This document shows positions 6,167 through 11,654 of a stretch of 11,654 bases of DNA, piece after piece. The first letter of the stretch is position 1. Every line of letters begins with the position of its first letter. The translations under genes and the position numbers were made by a program. Where the stretch lies: contig JAEXBC010000410.1 of NCBI GenBank assembly GCA_023457875.1, positions 1 to 11,654 on the forward strand. The letters are read 5' to 3'. The notes beneath the pieces are model-generated. The model made no database searches. It had not been told where the DNA came from and was given only the letters and a program-made list of their open reading frames with translations. Source of the DNA: Bacillota bacterium (GTDB taxonomy: Bacteria; Bacillota; Clostridia; Lachnospirales; Cellulosilyticaceae).

Positions 6167-7654
6167 ATGATTAGAACAATTTATGAAAATATACAAGGTG
6201 AAAAAGAAGTTAGAAAGCACTTAATAGAGCTTCGAAAATTGCTTAAAGAGACCAATAATCGCATGGCCTTTTTGTATTTATTGGCAGGAGATTATCGCTT
6301 GCTTTATAAGCTCTTGGAGGATGAGGACGCCAAAGTGCGCAAAAACGTGGCACTGATTATGGGACACTTGCAGGTACCTGATTTTATGAACAAGCTTTTT
6401 GAAAGCTATTTAAAGGAAGAAAAGCTCTTTATTAGAAGTGATTACTTAGCTGCACTTCGTGAATTTGACTATACTAGCTTATTAGAGGCGCTCAAAAACC
6501 AGCTTGAAGCACTCACCAGTAGAGAAATAGAAGAAAGTAATCAAAAGCATATTAATGAAGAGAAAAAGCTCCTTTCAGAACTAATCTTGGCTAAGGAAAA
6601 ACCATCTCTACATTCCTTTACGGGTTATGATCAGATGTCGGACGTGATTTTACTGACTAATAGAGATCATAAAGCTGTCACCTTGGAGCAAATTCACTAT
6701 GGAAAGGCAAGGGAATTTAATGCTGGAATAGTGGCAAAGACCGATGATTTAAGGGAGTTATTAGCCATACGAACCTATAGTGAACTGCTTTTTCGCTTAC
6801 CTAAGGTTGATAAAGTCAGTCATGACCCCATGGAGGCAGCACAGGCACTTTATGAGGGGGGACTCTTAGATTTTATTGGTTCTAGGCACAAGGGAAATGA
6901 CCCCTTTTATTTTCGAATTGAGCTCAAAACCAAAATGCCCTTAGACAAGAAAAGTAGCTTTGCAAAGAAGATGGCAACTAAGCTTGAGGACATCACCCAA
7001 AGACAATTGATTAACTCCACCTCTCATTATGAGATTGAAATAAGGCTGGTAGAGAATAAGGAGGGCTTATTCAATGTACTCCTGAAGCTATATACCATCA
7101 AAGATGAACGCTTTAGCTATCGCAAAGGGGCAGTAGCCGCCAGTATTGCACCTGTAAGCGGTGCCCTTGTTGCAAGACTTTCAAAGGATTATCTAAAAGA
7201 AAATGCCCAGGTATTAGATCCCTTTTGTGGAGTTGGGACGATGCTTATTGAGCGAAATAAGTGCGTTAGAGCAAATCCAATGTATGGTATTGACTCCTAT
7301 GGAGAGGCAATAGAAAAGGCAACCCAAAATGCAGCCTTAGATGATACAAGAATCAACTTTATTAATCGTGACTTCTTTGACTTTAAACATGACTATCTAT
7401 TTGATGAAATCTTCACCAATATGCCCACTGAAACAGGAAGAAAAACAGTGGATGAAATCAAGATGCTATATAGGCAATTTTTTGATAAGGCGCTAGAAGT
7501 ACTCAAGGATGAAGCTGTTATTGTGATGTATACGAGAAATAAGACCTTTGTAGAAGAAGCACTTAAGACGAGAAGCCAGTATACTCTGCTCAAGGAATAT
7601 ACCTTTTCTAAAAAAGAAGATGCCTATGTGTATATTCTAAAGGTCACCCAGTAA
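6167..7654 (+). CDS. Class I SAM-dependent methyltransferase with N-terminal HEAT-like repeats (RNA methyltransferase-like)
   Basis: The 495-residue protein has three parts. Residues about 15-130 are helical and HEAT-like (for example EDAKVRKNVALIMGHL). Residues about 165-320 resemble the THUMP and linker region of RNA guanine methyltransferases. Residues about 320-495 are a Rossmann methyltransferase domain with the SAM-binding motif VLDPFCGVGTMLIE (about 349-362), preceded by FSYRKGAVAASIAP, a typical lead-in of the UPF0020/Trm11/TrmN/RlmL group. That group methylates N2 of guanine in tRNA or rRNA, using an NPPY- or NPPF-like motif IV. Here motif IV reads NMPT (418-421), a clear departure, so the activity may be altered. 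The start is ATG 6167 after AAGGAGA. The target is unknown, and 'hypothetical RNA methyltransferase' is the safest name. Confidence 0.82.
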   Translation: MIRTIYENIQGEKEVRKHLIELRKLLKETNNRMAFLYLLAGDYRLLYKLLEDEDAKVRKNVALIMGHLQVPDFMNKLFESYLKEEKLFIRSDYLAALREFDYTSLLEALKNQLEALTSREIEESNQKHINEEKKLLSELILAKEKPSLHSFTGYDQMSDVILLTNRDHKAVTLEQIHYGKAREFNAGIVAKTDDLRELLAIRTYSELLFRLPKVDKVSHDPMEAAQALYEGGLLDFIGSRHKGNDPFYFRIELKTKMPLDKKSSFAKKMATKLEDITQRQLINSTSHYEIEIRLVENKEGLFNVLLKLYTIKDERFSYRKGAVAASIAPVSGALVARLSKDYLKENAQVLDPFCGVGTMLIERNKCVRANPMYGIDSYGEAIEKATQNAALDDTRINFINRDFFDFKHDYLFDEIFTNMPTETGRKTVDEIKMLYRQFFDKALEVLKDEAVIVMYTRNKTFVEEALKTRSQYTLLKEYTFSKKEDAYVYILKVTQ

Positions 7655-7681
7655 TGAAGCATGGCTATTGTTGTTATTTAT

Positions 7682-7709
7682 TTGTAGGCGCTATTTAGAA
7701 AAGTATGAT
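7682..7709 (+). promoter_or_regulatory. Candidate sigma-A promoter for the RDD gene
   Basis: TATGAT (7704-7709) matches five of six -10 bases. TTGTAG (7682-7687) lies 16 bases upstream and matches only the first three -35 bases. The inferred start point falls inside the inverted repeat at 7711-7726. Moderate to weak. Confidence 0.35.
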
Positions 7710-7710
7710 A

Positions 7711-7726
7711 AGATATGAGCATATCT
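7711..7726. repeat. 16-bp inverted repeat AGATATG-AG-CATATCT (candidate operator)
   Basis: Two perfect 7-bp arms flank two bases, right after the candidate -10 box of the RDD gene and 46 bases before its ATG. A repressor bound there would cover the transcription start. Eleven bases overlapping its right arm (GCATATCTAAG, 7719-7729) also occur at 2843-2853, upstream of the MocR-type gene. Confidence 0.4.
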
Positions 7727-7772
7727 AAGACATAAATAGATGTAAAGTATCAAGTTATAGGAGAGATGTAAA

Positions 7773-8363
7773 ATGAAATGTGAGTATTGTGGAAGGGTAA
7801 GTAAGCCAGGTGAGACTGAGTGTGCTGGGTGTGGGGCACCAATCGAAGAAGTGAGAAGTGAGGCGCAAGCTCAGCCTATAAATACTTCTGCCCAAGGTAA
7901 TATAGGTGGGGTAAGTAGCAGTATACAGCAAAGAGTGCTGGAAGAAACCTTAAAGCTTGAGAGAGAAAATGTCACGCATAAATTATATGCAGGGCTCATA
8001 AGACGATTAGTTGCAACATGGATTGATGTTATGGCTTGTTCAACGGTTATTACCATTGGAGTTGGTATTTTAAGCGAAAGCGATAGTGCCATGAAATTCA
8101 TATTTGCTTTTCTTGGCCTTTATTTTTTAATAGGTGAAACTTATTTCAATGGTGCTACATTGGGGAAAAAGTTAATGCATATAAGAGTAGTTAATTTAGA
8201 AGGAAATAATATTTCTATCTTTCAAGGCATTATTCGATGTGCTATGAAGGGGCTATTTTGTGTCATATGGTGGATAGATTTATTGGCGATTGTATTTAGT
8301 CGAAGGAAACAAAGTCTTCATGATCGAGTAGCCAACACATTGGTGATTTATACGGGACGTTAG
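7773..8363 (+). CDS. RDD family membrane protein with N-terminal zinc ribbon
   Basis: The 196-residue protein begins with a short zinc ribbon, CEYC (3-6) and CAGC (17-20), followed by a polar linker (about 21-65) rich in Gln, Ser and Glu. An RDD domain covers residues 72-195: Arg77/Arg78, Ala81 and Asp85 fit the RDD signature; membrane segments lie near 80-100, 107-123 and 154-176; GATLGKKLMHIRVV follows the second; and SLHDRVANT is the usual C-terminal motif. RDD proteins are small integral membrane proteins; a few are linked to ion exchange, but most have no known function. The ribbon should lie in the cytoplasm. The start is ATG 7773 with AGGAGAG upstream. The gene has its own leader and is followed by an independent promoter, so it is probably transcribed alone. 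Confidence 0.87.
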   Translation: MKCEYCGRVSKPGETECAGCGAPIEEVRSEAQAQPINTSAQGNIGGVSSSIQQRVLEETLKLERENVTHKLYAGLIRRLVATWIDVMACSTVITIGVGILSESDSAMKFIFAFLGLYFLIGETYFNGATLGKKLMHIRVVNLEGNNISIFQGIIRCAMKGLFCVIWWIDLLAIVFSRRKQSLHDRVANTLVIYTGR

Positions 8364-8403
8364 ACTTGAACGAATACATAGTAGATTTATTTAGTTAATC
8401 CGT

Positions 8404-8432
8404 TTGAATAATCCTTATTTTAGTATTATAAT
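8404..8432 (+). promoter_or_regulatory. Sigma-A promoter of the flavin reductase-rubredoxin gene
   Basis: TTGAAT (8404-8409), a 17-base spacer and a perfect TATAAT (8427-8432) form the best housekeeping promoter in the window. Transcription should start near 8439, giving a leader of about 75 bases. I see no strong structure in that leader. Confidence 0.75.
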
Positions 8433-8515
8433 AGGTTCATAGTTACAATGTTTAAAGGACAAATTACACACACATAAACAATCCATCGAAGTGAATGGAA
8501 GAACGGAGGAGAATG

Positions 8516-9181
8516 ATGAACCTAAATGCATTTTGGAATTTATCTTATGGCGTTTATGTAGTTTCCGCGTGGGATGGCAAGCGTCCAACAGGTTGTATAG
8601 CAAATAGTGTCATGCAAATAACTGCAGAACCTGCTACGGTTGCAATTAGTATAAATCACGATAACTTTACCCATGAGTGCATTCGTAAAACAGGAAAATT
8701 TGCAATTTCTGTATTGAGTGAGGCTACAGATCCTTCTATTATAGGGGTGTTTGGTTTTCAATCAGGAAGAGAGGTCAATAAGTTTGATGGGGTCCCTTAT
8801 GAACTTCAAATGGATATGCCGATTTTAAAAGACAGCTGTACTTATGTCATCTGTGAAGTCATCAACCAGATGGAGACAGATACCCATACTGTATTTCTTG
8901 GCAAGGCCCTAGATGCAGATGTGTTATCAAAGGATACGCCAATGACCTATTCTTATTACCATAAGGTAATTAGGGGAAAGAGTCCAAAGAATGCGCCAAC
9001 CTATATTGCTGATGAGAGTGAAAAGGTAGAAGTGCCTCAAGGGGATAAGGCAAAAGAGAAGTACGTTTGTAGTATATGTAAATATGAGTACGATGGAGAC
9101 ATTCCTTTTGAAGAACTACCAGAGGACTATGTATGCCCAATATGTAGACAACCTAAGTCTGCCTTTAAAAAGCAAGTATAA
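8516..9181 (+). CDS. Flavin reductase-like protein fused to a short rubredoxin domain (high-molecular-weight rubredoxin type)
   Basis: Residues 1-155 form a flavin reductase-like (FMN-binding split-barrel) domain: [13 protein letters not shown] (9-21), [16 protein letters not shown] and the FAISVLSE strand are typical. Residues 183-217 form a rubredoxin-like iron site with knuckles CSIC (185-188) and CPIC (207-210). This order matches the high-molecular-weight rubredoxins of acetogens and other Clostridia, which pass electrons from NAD(P)H through FMN and the iron site to diiron flavoproteins or rubrerythrin for oxygen, nitric oxide or peroxide removal. The start chosen is ATG 8516, six bases after GGAGG; ATG 8513 is nearly as possible, while ATG 8495 would place the site inside the gene. 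Odd points: the rubredoxin loop is about a dozen residues short, and Lys189 and Arg211 replace the usual knuckle glycines. No partner gene is adjacent. Confidence 0.9.
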   Translation: MNLNAFWNLSYGVYVVSAWDGKRPTGCIANSVMQITAEPATVAISINHDNFTHECIRKTGKFAISVLSEATDPSIIGVFGFQSGREVNKFDGVPYELQMDMPILKDSCTYVICEVINQMETDTHTVFLGKALDADVLSKDTPMTYSYYHKVIRGKSPKNAPTYIADESEKVEVPQGDKAKEKYVCSICKYEYDGDIPFEELPEDYVCPICRQPKSAFKKQV

Positions 9182-9190
9182 AGCAAAATT

Positions 9191-9247
9191 GAAGAAATCA
9201 AAAAGGTGCAAAATGTTAGATGCGTTTTGTACCTTTTTGATTTCTTC
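9191..9247 (+). terminator. Terminator with 23-bp stem after the flavin reductase-rubredoxin gene
   Basis: The arms 9191-9213 and 9225-9247 pair over 23 bases with a single G-T wobble, around an 11-base loop. The GGTGCAAAA/TTTTGTACC core is followed by TTTTTGATTTCTTCTT and preceded by a run of A, so it can work as an intrinsic terminator with its A- and T-tracts folded into the stem. It begins nine bases after the stop codon. Confidence 0.85.
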
Positions 9248-9284
9248 TTGAGCGATAAGTTGTTTATTGGAAATAGATTAGGTA

Positions 9285-9311
9285 TAAGTTAATGTGATTT
9301 TTAGGCGATAT
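9285..9311 (+). promoter_or_regulatory. Likely sigma-D (FliA/sigma-28 type) promoter for the chemoreceptor
   Basis: TAAG (9285-9288), exactly 15 bases, then GGCGATAT (9304-9311). The Bacillus sigma-D consensus is TAAA-N15-GCCGATAT, so one base differs in each box. The position, about 76 bases before a chemoreceptor start, is what is expected for a flagellar/chemotaxis regulon gene. This site suggests the organism makes flagella although no flagellar gene is in view. Confidence 0.72.
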
Positions 9312-9343
9312 ATAGATAAGCGAGGTATTTTTTAAAAATAAAG

Positions 9344-9380
9344 GCATTTTAAGGAAAAGAATTTATAGCATTTTAGGAGG
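9344..9380 (+). repeat. Near-duplicate GCATTTTA(A)GGA segments at the chemoreceptor ribosome binding site
   Basis: GCATTTTAAGGA (9344-9355) and GCATTTTAGGAGG (9368-9380) lie 24 bases apart. The second contains the AGGAGG (9375-9380) used by the ATG at 9387. The first has a weaker AAGGA with no start codon in range. It looks like a small local duplication. Confidence 0.45.
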
Positions 9381-9386
9381 CTTTTT

Positions 9387-11126
9387 ATGAACAATTTAAA
9401 ACAACGCGCTAAGCTAATGGTGATGTTTATTTTAACAGCACTTATCCCATTAGTTATAGTGAACAGTATAAATGCGCTAACGGCTACGTATAACATGAGA
9501 CAAGTGGAGCAGGAATTACTGAACAAAAAATTAAGTGCGGATATTAATGCTTTTCGAACCTATACAACCCATTACTTTGGAGAGATTGAGTTAGCTTCAA
9601 ATGAATTGGTGTCAGAGACAGGAGAAAAGCTTCAGGGAAAGTATGACATTATTGATCAGATTTCTTTAGAGCTAGGTGATGTAGCTACTATATTTATAAA
9701 AGAAAATGATCAGTATAAAAGGGTTCTCACCAGTATTGTAGATGAGACTACAAGTAAGAGGATAGAGGGCACGCTGCTTGATTCAGAGCCTGTAAAGCTT
9801 GCCATTAATAAAGGTGAAGACTACATTGGCAGTGCCAATATACTAGGTAAGCCCTATTTAACCGCCTACTCACCTTTGAAGGATAGTCAAGGAGAGACTA
9901 TAGGTATTCTATTTGTAGGGATTTCACAACAGGCTTCTCAAGCCATGATTCAAAGAAATATTAATGAGATGTTCATTCAATCCTTTGCAATTCTCATTGT
10001 GATGATTTTATTAGGCACAGTCATTATGCTTCTTGGAGCTAAGCAAATAGCAGACCCTCTCCTAAGACTTGTTAAGCTAACAAATGTGTTAGCTGCATAT
10101 AATCTTACAGAGGATGTGCCTGAGAAACTTAGAAAAAGAAAAGATGAGATAGGTATCTTATCCAGAGCGATTCAAGAGATTGCAGAGAACTTAAGGCAGA
10201 TGACCAAGGGTGTAGGCGATGTTTCAGCTTATGTAACAAGTACCTCAAAGGAATTAGAAAATAACACGATAGAAGCAACGCAGGCTACCGAAGAAATTAC
10301 AAAAACGGTACATGAGATAGCAGAAGGGGCAAACCAGCAGGCTGAGAGCACTAGTGATTCATTACAACGACTTGAGGTATTGGGTGAGCTCATTGATTCC
10401 AACAAAGAAAAAATGAATCAACTTAATGATGCTTCTTCACAGGTGAGTGAACTAGCCGAGGTAGGAAGAGCCATTATTGAAACATTGACGAAAATGATTA
10501 ACGAAAGCAATGAGGCAACCATCAAAGCTTATGAGAACATGAAACAAACGAATCAAAGTGCAAATCAGATTAGTGAAGCTAGTAATTTGATTGCGTCTAT
10601 TGCAAAACAAACCAATTTATTGGCACTAAATGCTTCTATAGAAGCAGCTAGAGCAGGAGAATTTGGACAGGGCTTCTCTGTAGTAGCAGAAGAAATTAGA
10701 AAATTAGCAGAGCAATCAGCGCTGTCAACTCAGATGATTGATATGCAGATTAAAACTTTACAACAGGATGCTTCAAATGCGGTGATGGTCACCGAAAGTG
10801 TAAAGGAAATGCTGAATAACCAAACGGAGAAGGCACACATAACAGAAAAGAAATATCTTGAAATCGCCGAGGCGATTGGGGTGACACAAAGCGTAGTACA
10901 AGAACTTAATAAGTCAGTAAAAGAAATGCACCATCAAAAGGAAGAGGTAAGTAGCCATATTGACTCCTTATCAGCAGTTGCACAGGAAAACGCGGCGGCT
11001 ACCCAAGAAGCCTTAGCTTGTATAGAAGAACAAAACGCTACCTTGCATGATATGCAAGATTCGAGTGCAAATCTTGCACATATGGCAGAAAACCTATTTG
11101 ATATGATTAAAAAGTTCAAAGTATAA
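9387..11126 (+). CDS. Methyl-accepting chemotaxis protein with Cache-type sensor domain
   Basis: The 579-residue receptor shows the full classical layout: membrane helix about 9-30; extracytoplasmic Cache domain about 40-182 ([44 protein letters not shown] and IGILFVGIS match the single Cache_3 / Cache_3-Cache_2 type); second membrane helix about 197-217; HAMP about 218-272; and a long coiled-coil signalling domain to the end. The hairpin tip (about 402-450) reads [18 protein letters not shown], then [17 protein letters not shown], so it should contact CheA and CheW normally. Such Cache domains usually bind small carboxylates or similar ligands, but this ligand cannot be read from sequence. 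There is no C-terminal NWETF-type tether. The ATG has AGGAGG at six bases and a likely sigma-D promoter upstream. CheY at 4557 is a plausible downstream partner through a CheA encoded elsewhere. Confidence 0.95.
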   Translation: MNNLKQRAKLMVMFILTALIPLVIVNSINALTATYNMRQVEQELLNKKLSADINAFRTYTTHYFGEIELASNELVSETGEKLQGKYDIIDQISLELGDVATIFIKENDQYKRVLTSIVDETTSKRIEGTLLDSEPVKLAINKGEDYIGSANILGKPYLTAYSPLKDSQGETIGILFVGISQQASQAMIQRNINEMFIQSFAILIVMILLGTVIMLLGAKQIADPLLRLVKLTNVLAAYNLTEDVPEKLRKRKDEIGILSRAIQEIAENLRQMTKGVGDVSAYVTSTSKELENNTIEATQATEEITKTVHEIAEGANQQAESTSDSLQRLEVLGELIDSNKEKMNQLNDASSQVSELAEVGRAIIETLTKMINESNEATIKAYENMKQTNQSANQISEASNLIASIAKQTNLLALNASIEAARAGEFGQGFSVVAEEIRKLAEQSALSTQMIDMQIKTLQQDASNAVMVTESVKEMLNNQTEKAHITEKKYLEIAEAIGVTQSVVQELNKSVKEMHHQKEEVSSHIDSLSAVAQENAAATQEALACIEEQNATLHDMQDSSANLAHMAENLFDMIKKFKV

Positions 11127-11223
11127 AAATGGCAATTATCACTTGCAAAAAACTTAAGAAAGAAGGCTGATTTGTAAGCACAAAGCTGTATAATCAAAAA
11201 TTTATATTATAATTTGTATAACA

Positions 11224-11278
11224 AAAAGCAAGTATATGAAAAGTGACCGTTAGGGTTACTCTTCCTATACTTGCTTTT
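11224..11278. terminator. Two-way terminator between the chemoreceptor and the DUF1858 gene
   Basis: AAAAGCAAGTATA (11224-11236) pairs perfectly with TATACTTGCTTTT (11266-11278). Inside, GAA/TTC and AGTGACC/GGTTACT (11242-11248 with 11254-11260) continue the stem across single mismatches to a five-base loop. A residues on the left and T residues on the right make it work for both converging genes. It begins 98 bases after the chemoreceptor stop and about 50 bases beyond the stop of the minus-strand gene. Confidence 0.88.
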
Positions 11279-11326
11279 GTAGTTAAACTTACTTTGTGAT
11301 ATATGATGCGCAAAGCCTTTTGGGTA

Positions 11327-11536
11327 TTATTCTTGTGAAGCAGCAAGATGCTCATTAATGGCATTTACTAACTCATCCACATTAATACCGTGCACCATAC
11401 AAGCATCTTCTAAGGATTCCATTTGAGATGATGGGCATCCAAGACAATGCATACCAGATTGTAATAGGATAGGGGCAATACCACTATCTATTTGTAATAA
11501 TTTTCCTATAATCATGCTTTTATTGACTGTTTGCAT
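11327..11536 (-). CDS. DUF1858 domain protein (hybrid-cluster-associated redox disulfide type)
   Basis: This 69-residue minus-strand protein is almost entirely one DUF1858 domain (also known as the prismane-associated or ScdA N-terminal-like domain). Its hallmark is MHCLGCPSSQMESLEDAC (29-46), with a CxxC pair at 31 and 34 and a third cysteine at 46, followed by HGINVDELVNAIN. Members are thought to use the cysteine pair in redox or iron-sulfur work linked to hybrid cluster proteins and nitrosative stress; stand-alone copies like this one are common in anaerobes and have no proven role. The ATG is preceded on its own strand by TAAGGAGG at good spacing. The gene converges on the chemoreceptor and shares the two-way terminator. 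Upstream it probably diverges from a gene just past the right edge. Confidence 0.92.
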   Translation of the reverse strand: MQTVNKSMIIGKLLQIDSGIAPILLQSGMHCLGCPSSQMESLEDACMVHGINVDELVNAINEHLAASQE

Positions 11537-11605
11537 AAGAAACCTCCTTAAAATGAATTTTTTAACTTACCCTCACTACTGATAGACCTAATATAACATA
11601 TTTTT

Positions 11606-11639
11606 CTTATATATGCATGTAGCCAGGGATACATATAAG
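11606..11639. repeat. Imperfect inverted repeat CTTATAT...ATATAAG near the right edge
   Basis: Perfect 7-bp arms (11606-11612 and 11633-11639) enclose 20 bases that pair partly. It lies between the minus-strand DUF1858 gene and the presumed plus-strand gene, so it could be a shared operator or a leader hairpin in front of the edge ribosome binding site. Confidence 0.35.
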
Positions 11640-11644
11640 AGGAG
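11638..11644 (+). promoter_or_regulatory. Ribosome binding site for a gene starting just outside the window
   Basis: AGAGGAG (11638-11644) is followed by ten bases to the window end with no start codon. That spacing predicts a plus-strand start at or just after the first missing base, divergent from the DUF1858 gene. A possible -10 box (TATAAC, 11592-11597) lies upstream without a good -35. Confidence 0.45.
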
Positions 11645-11654
11645 TTAATCAAAA

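Noticed and set aside
8495..8515. Longer flavin reductase from ATG 8495
   Set aside because: It would put the strong GGAGG site inside the coding region and add MEERRRM, which is just the translated ribosome binding site; ATG 8516 fits better.
4402..9233. TTTTGTACC found three times between genes (4402, 4492, 9225) as a family of regulatory sites
   Set aside because: The third copy is fully explained as one arm of a terminator stem; only the cheY pair is kept as a weak finding.
11129..11170. 13-codon frame just after the chemoreceptor stop
   Set aside because: There is no ribosome binding site and nothing to distinguish it from chance.

Overview
The window looks like ordinary chromosome from a low-GC, motile, anaerobic Firmicute of the class Clostridia. 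I would guess the Lachnospirales/Cellulosilyticum neighbourhood, but this is inferred from gene content, since no rRNA or other marker is present. The reasons are AT-rich intergenic DNA, strong AGGAGG-type ribosome binding sites, GTG and TTG starts, a Bacillus/Clostridium-type CheY, a NusG-II/Gx-transporter pair, a flavin reductase-rubredoxin fusion, and a likely sigma-D (flagellar) promoter. I see no phage, IS element, CRISPR array, tRNA or rRNA.

Layout, left to right. (1) 1-726: the end of a NusG-domain-II protein and a Gx-family membrane transporter in one operon. (2) 803-2734: a membrane-anchored extracytoplasmic protein of unknown function and a small zinc-ribbon protein, probably co-transcribed, followed by a long two-part hairpin with a T-run. 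(3) 2936-4390: a MocR-type regulator, a GntR-family winged helix fused to an aminotransferase fold. (4) 4557-4919: a stand-alone cheY behind an extended -10 promoter and a palindrome-rich leader, closed by a textbook terminator. (5) 5143-6030: an SPL-family radical SAM protein. (6) 6167-7654: a HEAT-like/THUMP-like/methyltransferase protein. (7) 7773-8363: an RDD membrane protein with an N-terminal zinc ribbon. (8) 8516-9181: a flavin reductase fused to a short rubredoxin, with a good sigma-A promoter and a 23-bp terminator stem. (9) 9387-11126: a Cache-domain chemoreceptor behind a likely sigma-D promoter. (10) 11327-11536, minus strand: a small DUF1858 redox-disulfide protein, convergent with the chemoreceptor across a two-way terminator. 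The right edge carries a ribosome binding site whose gene would start just outside the window.

Most genes are separate transcription units, so this is not one pathway. Two themes recur. One is chemotaxis: CheY is the diffusible output of receptor signalling, and the Cache chemoreceptor is a possible input through a CheA kinase encoded elsewhere. The other is anaerobic redox chemistry: NusG-II/Gx, radical SAM, flavin reductase-rubredoxin and DUF1858. I did not find a clear undescribed system. The best candidates for a second look are the HEAT-methyltransferase with an altered catalytic motif, the unknown anchored protein with its zinc-ribbon partner, the 2738-2834 hairpin, and the rubredoxin domain with altered metal-binding knuckles. 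No gene-free stretch exceeds 300 bases; the four longest (about 200-223 nt) are described through their promoters, hairpins and repeats.
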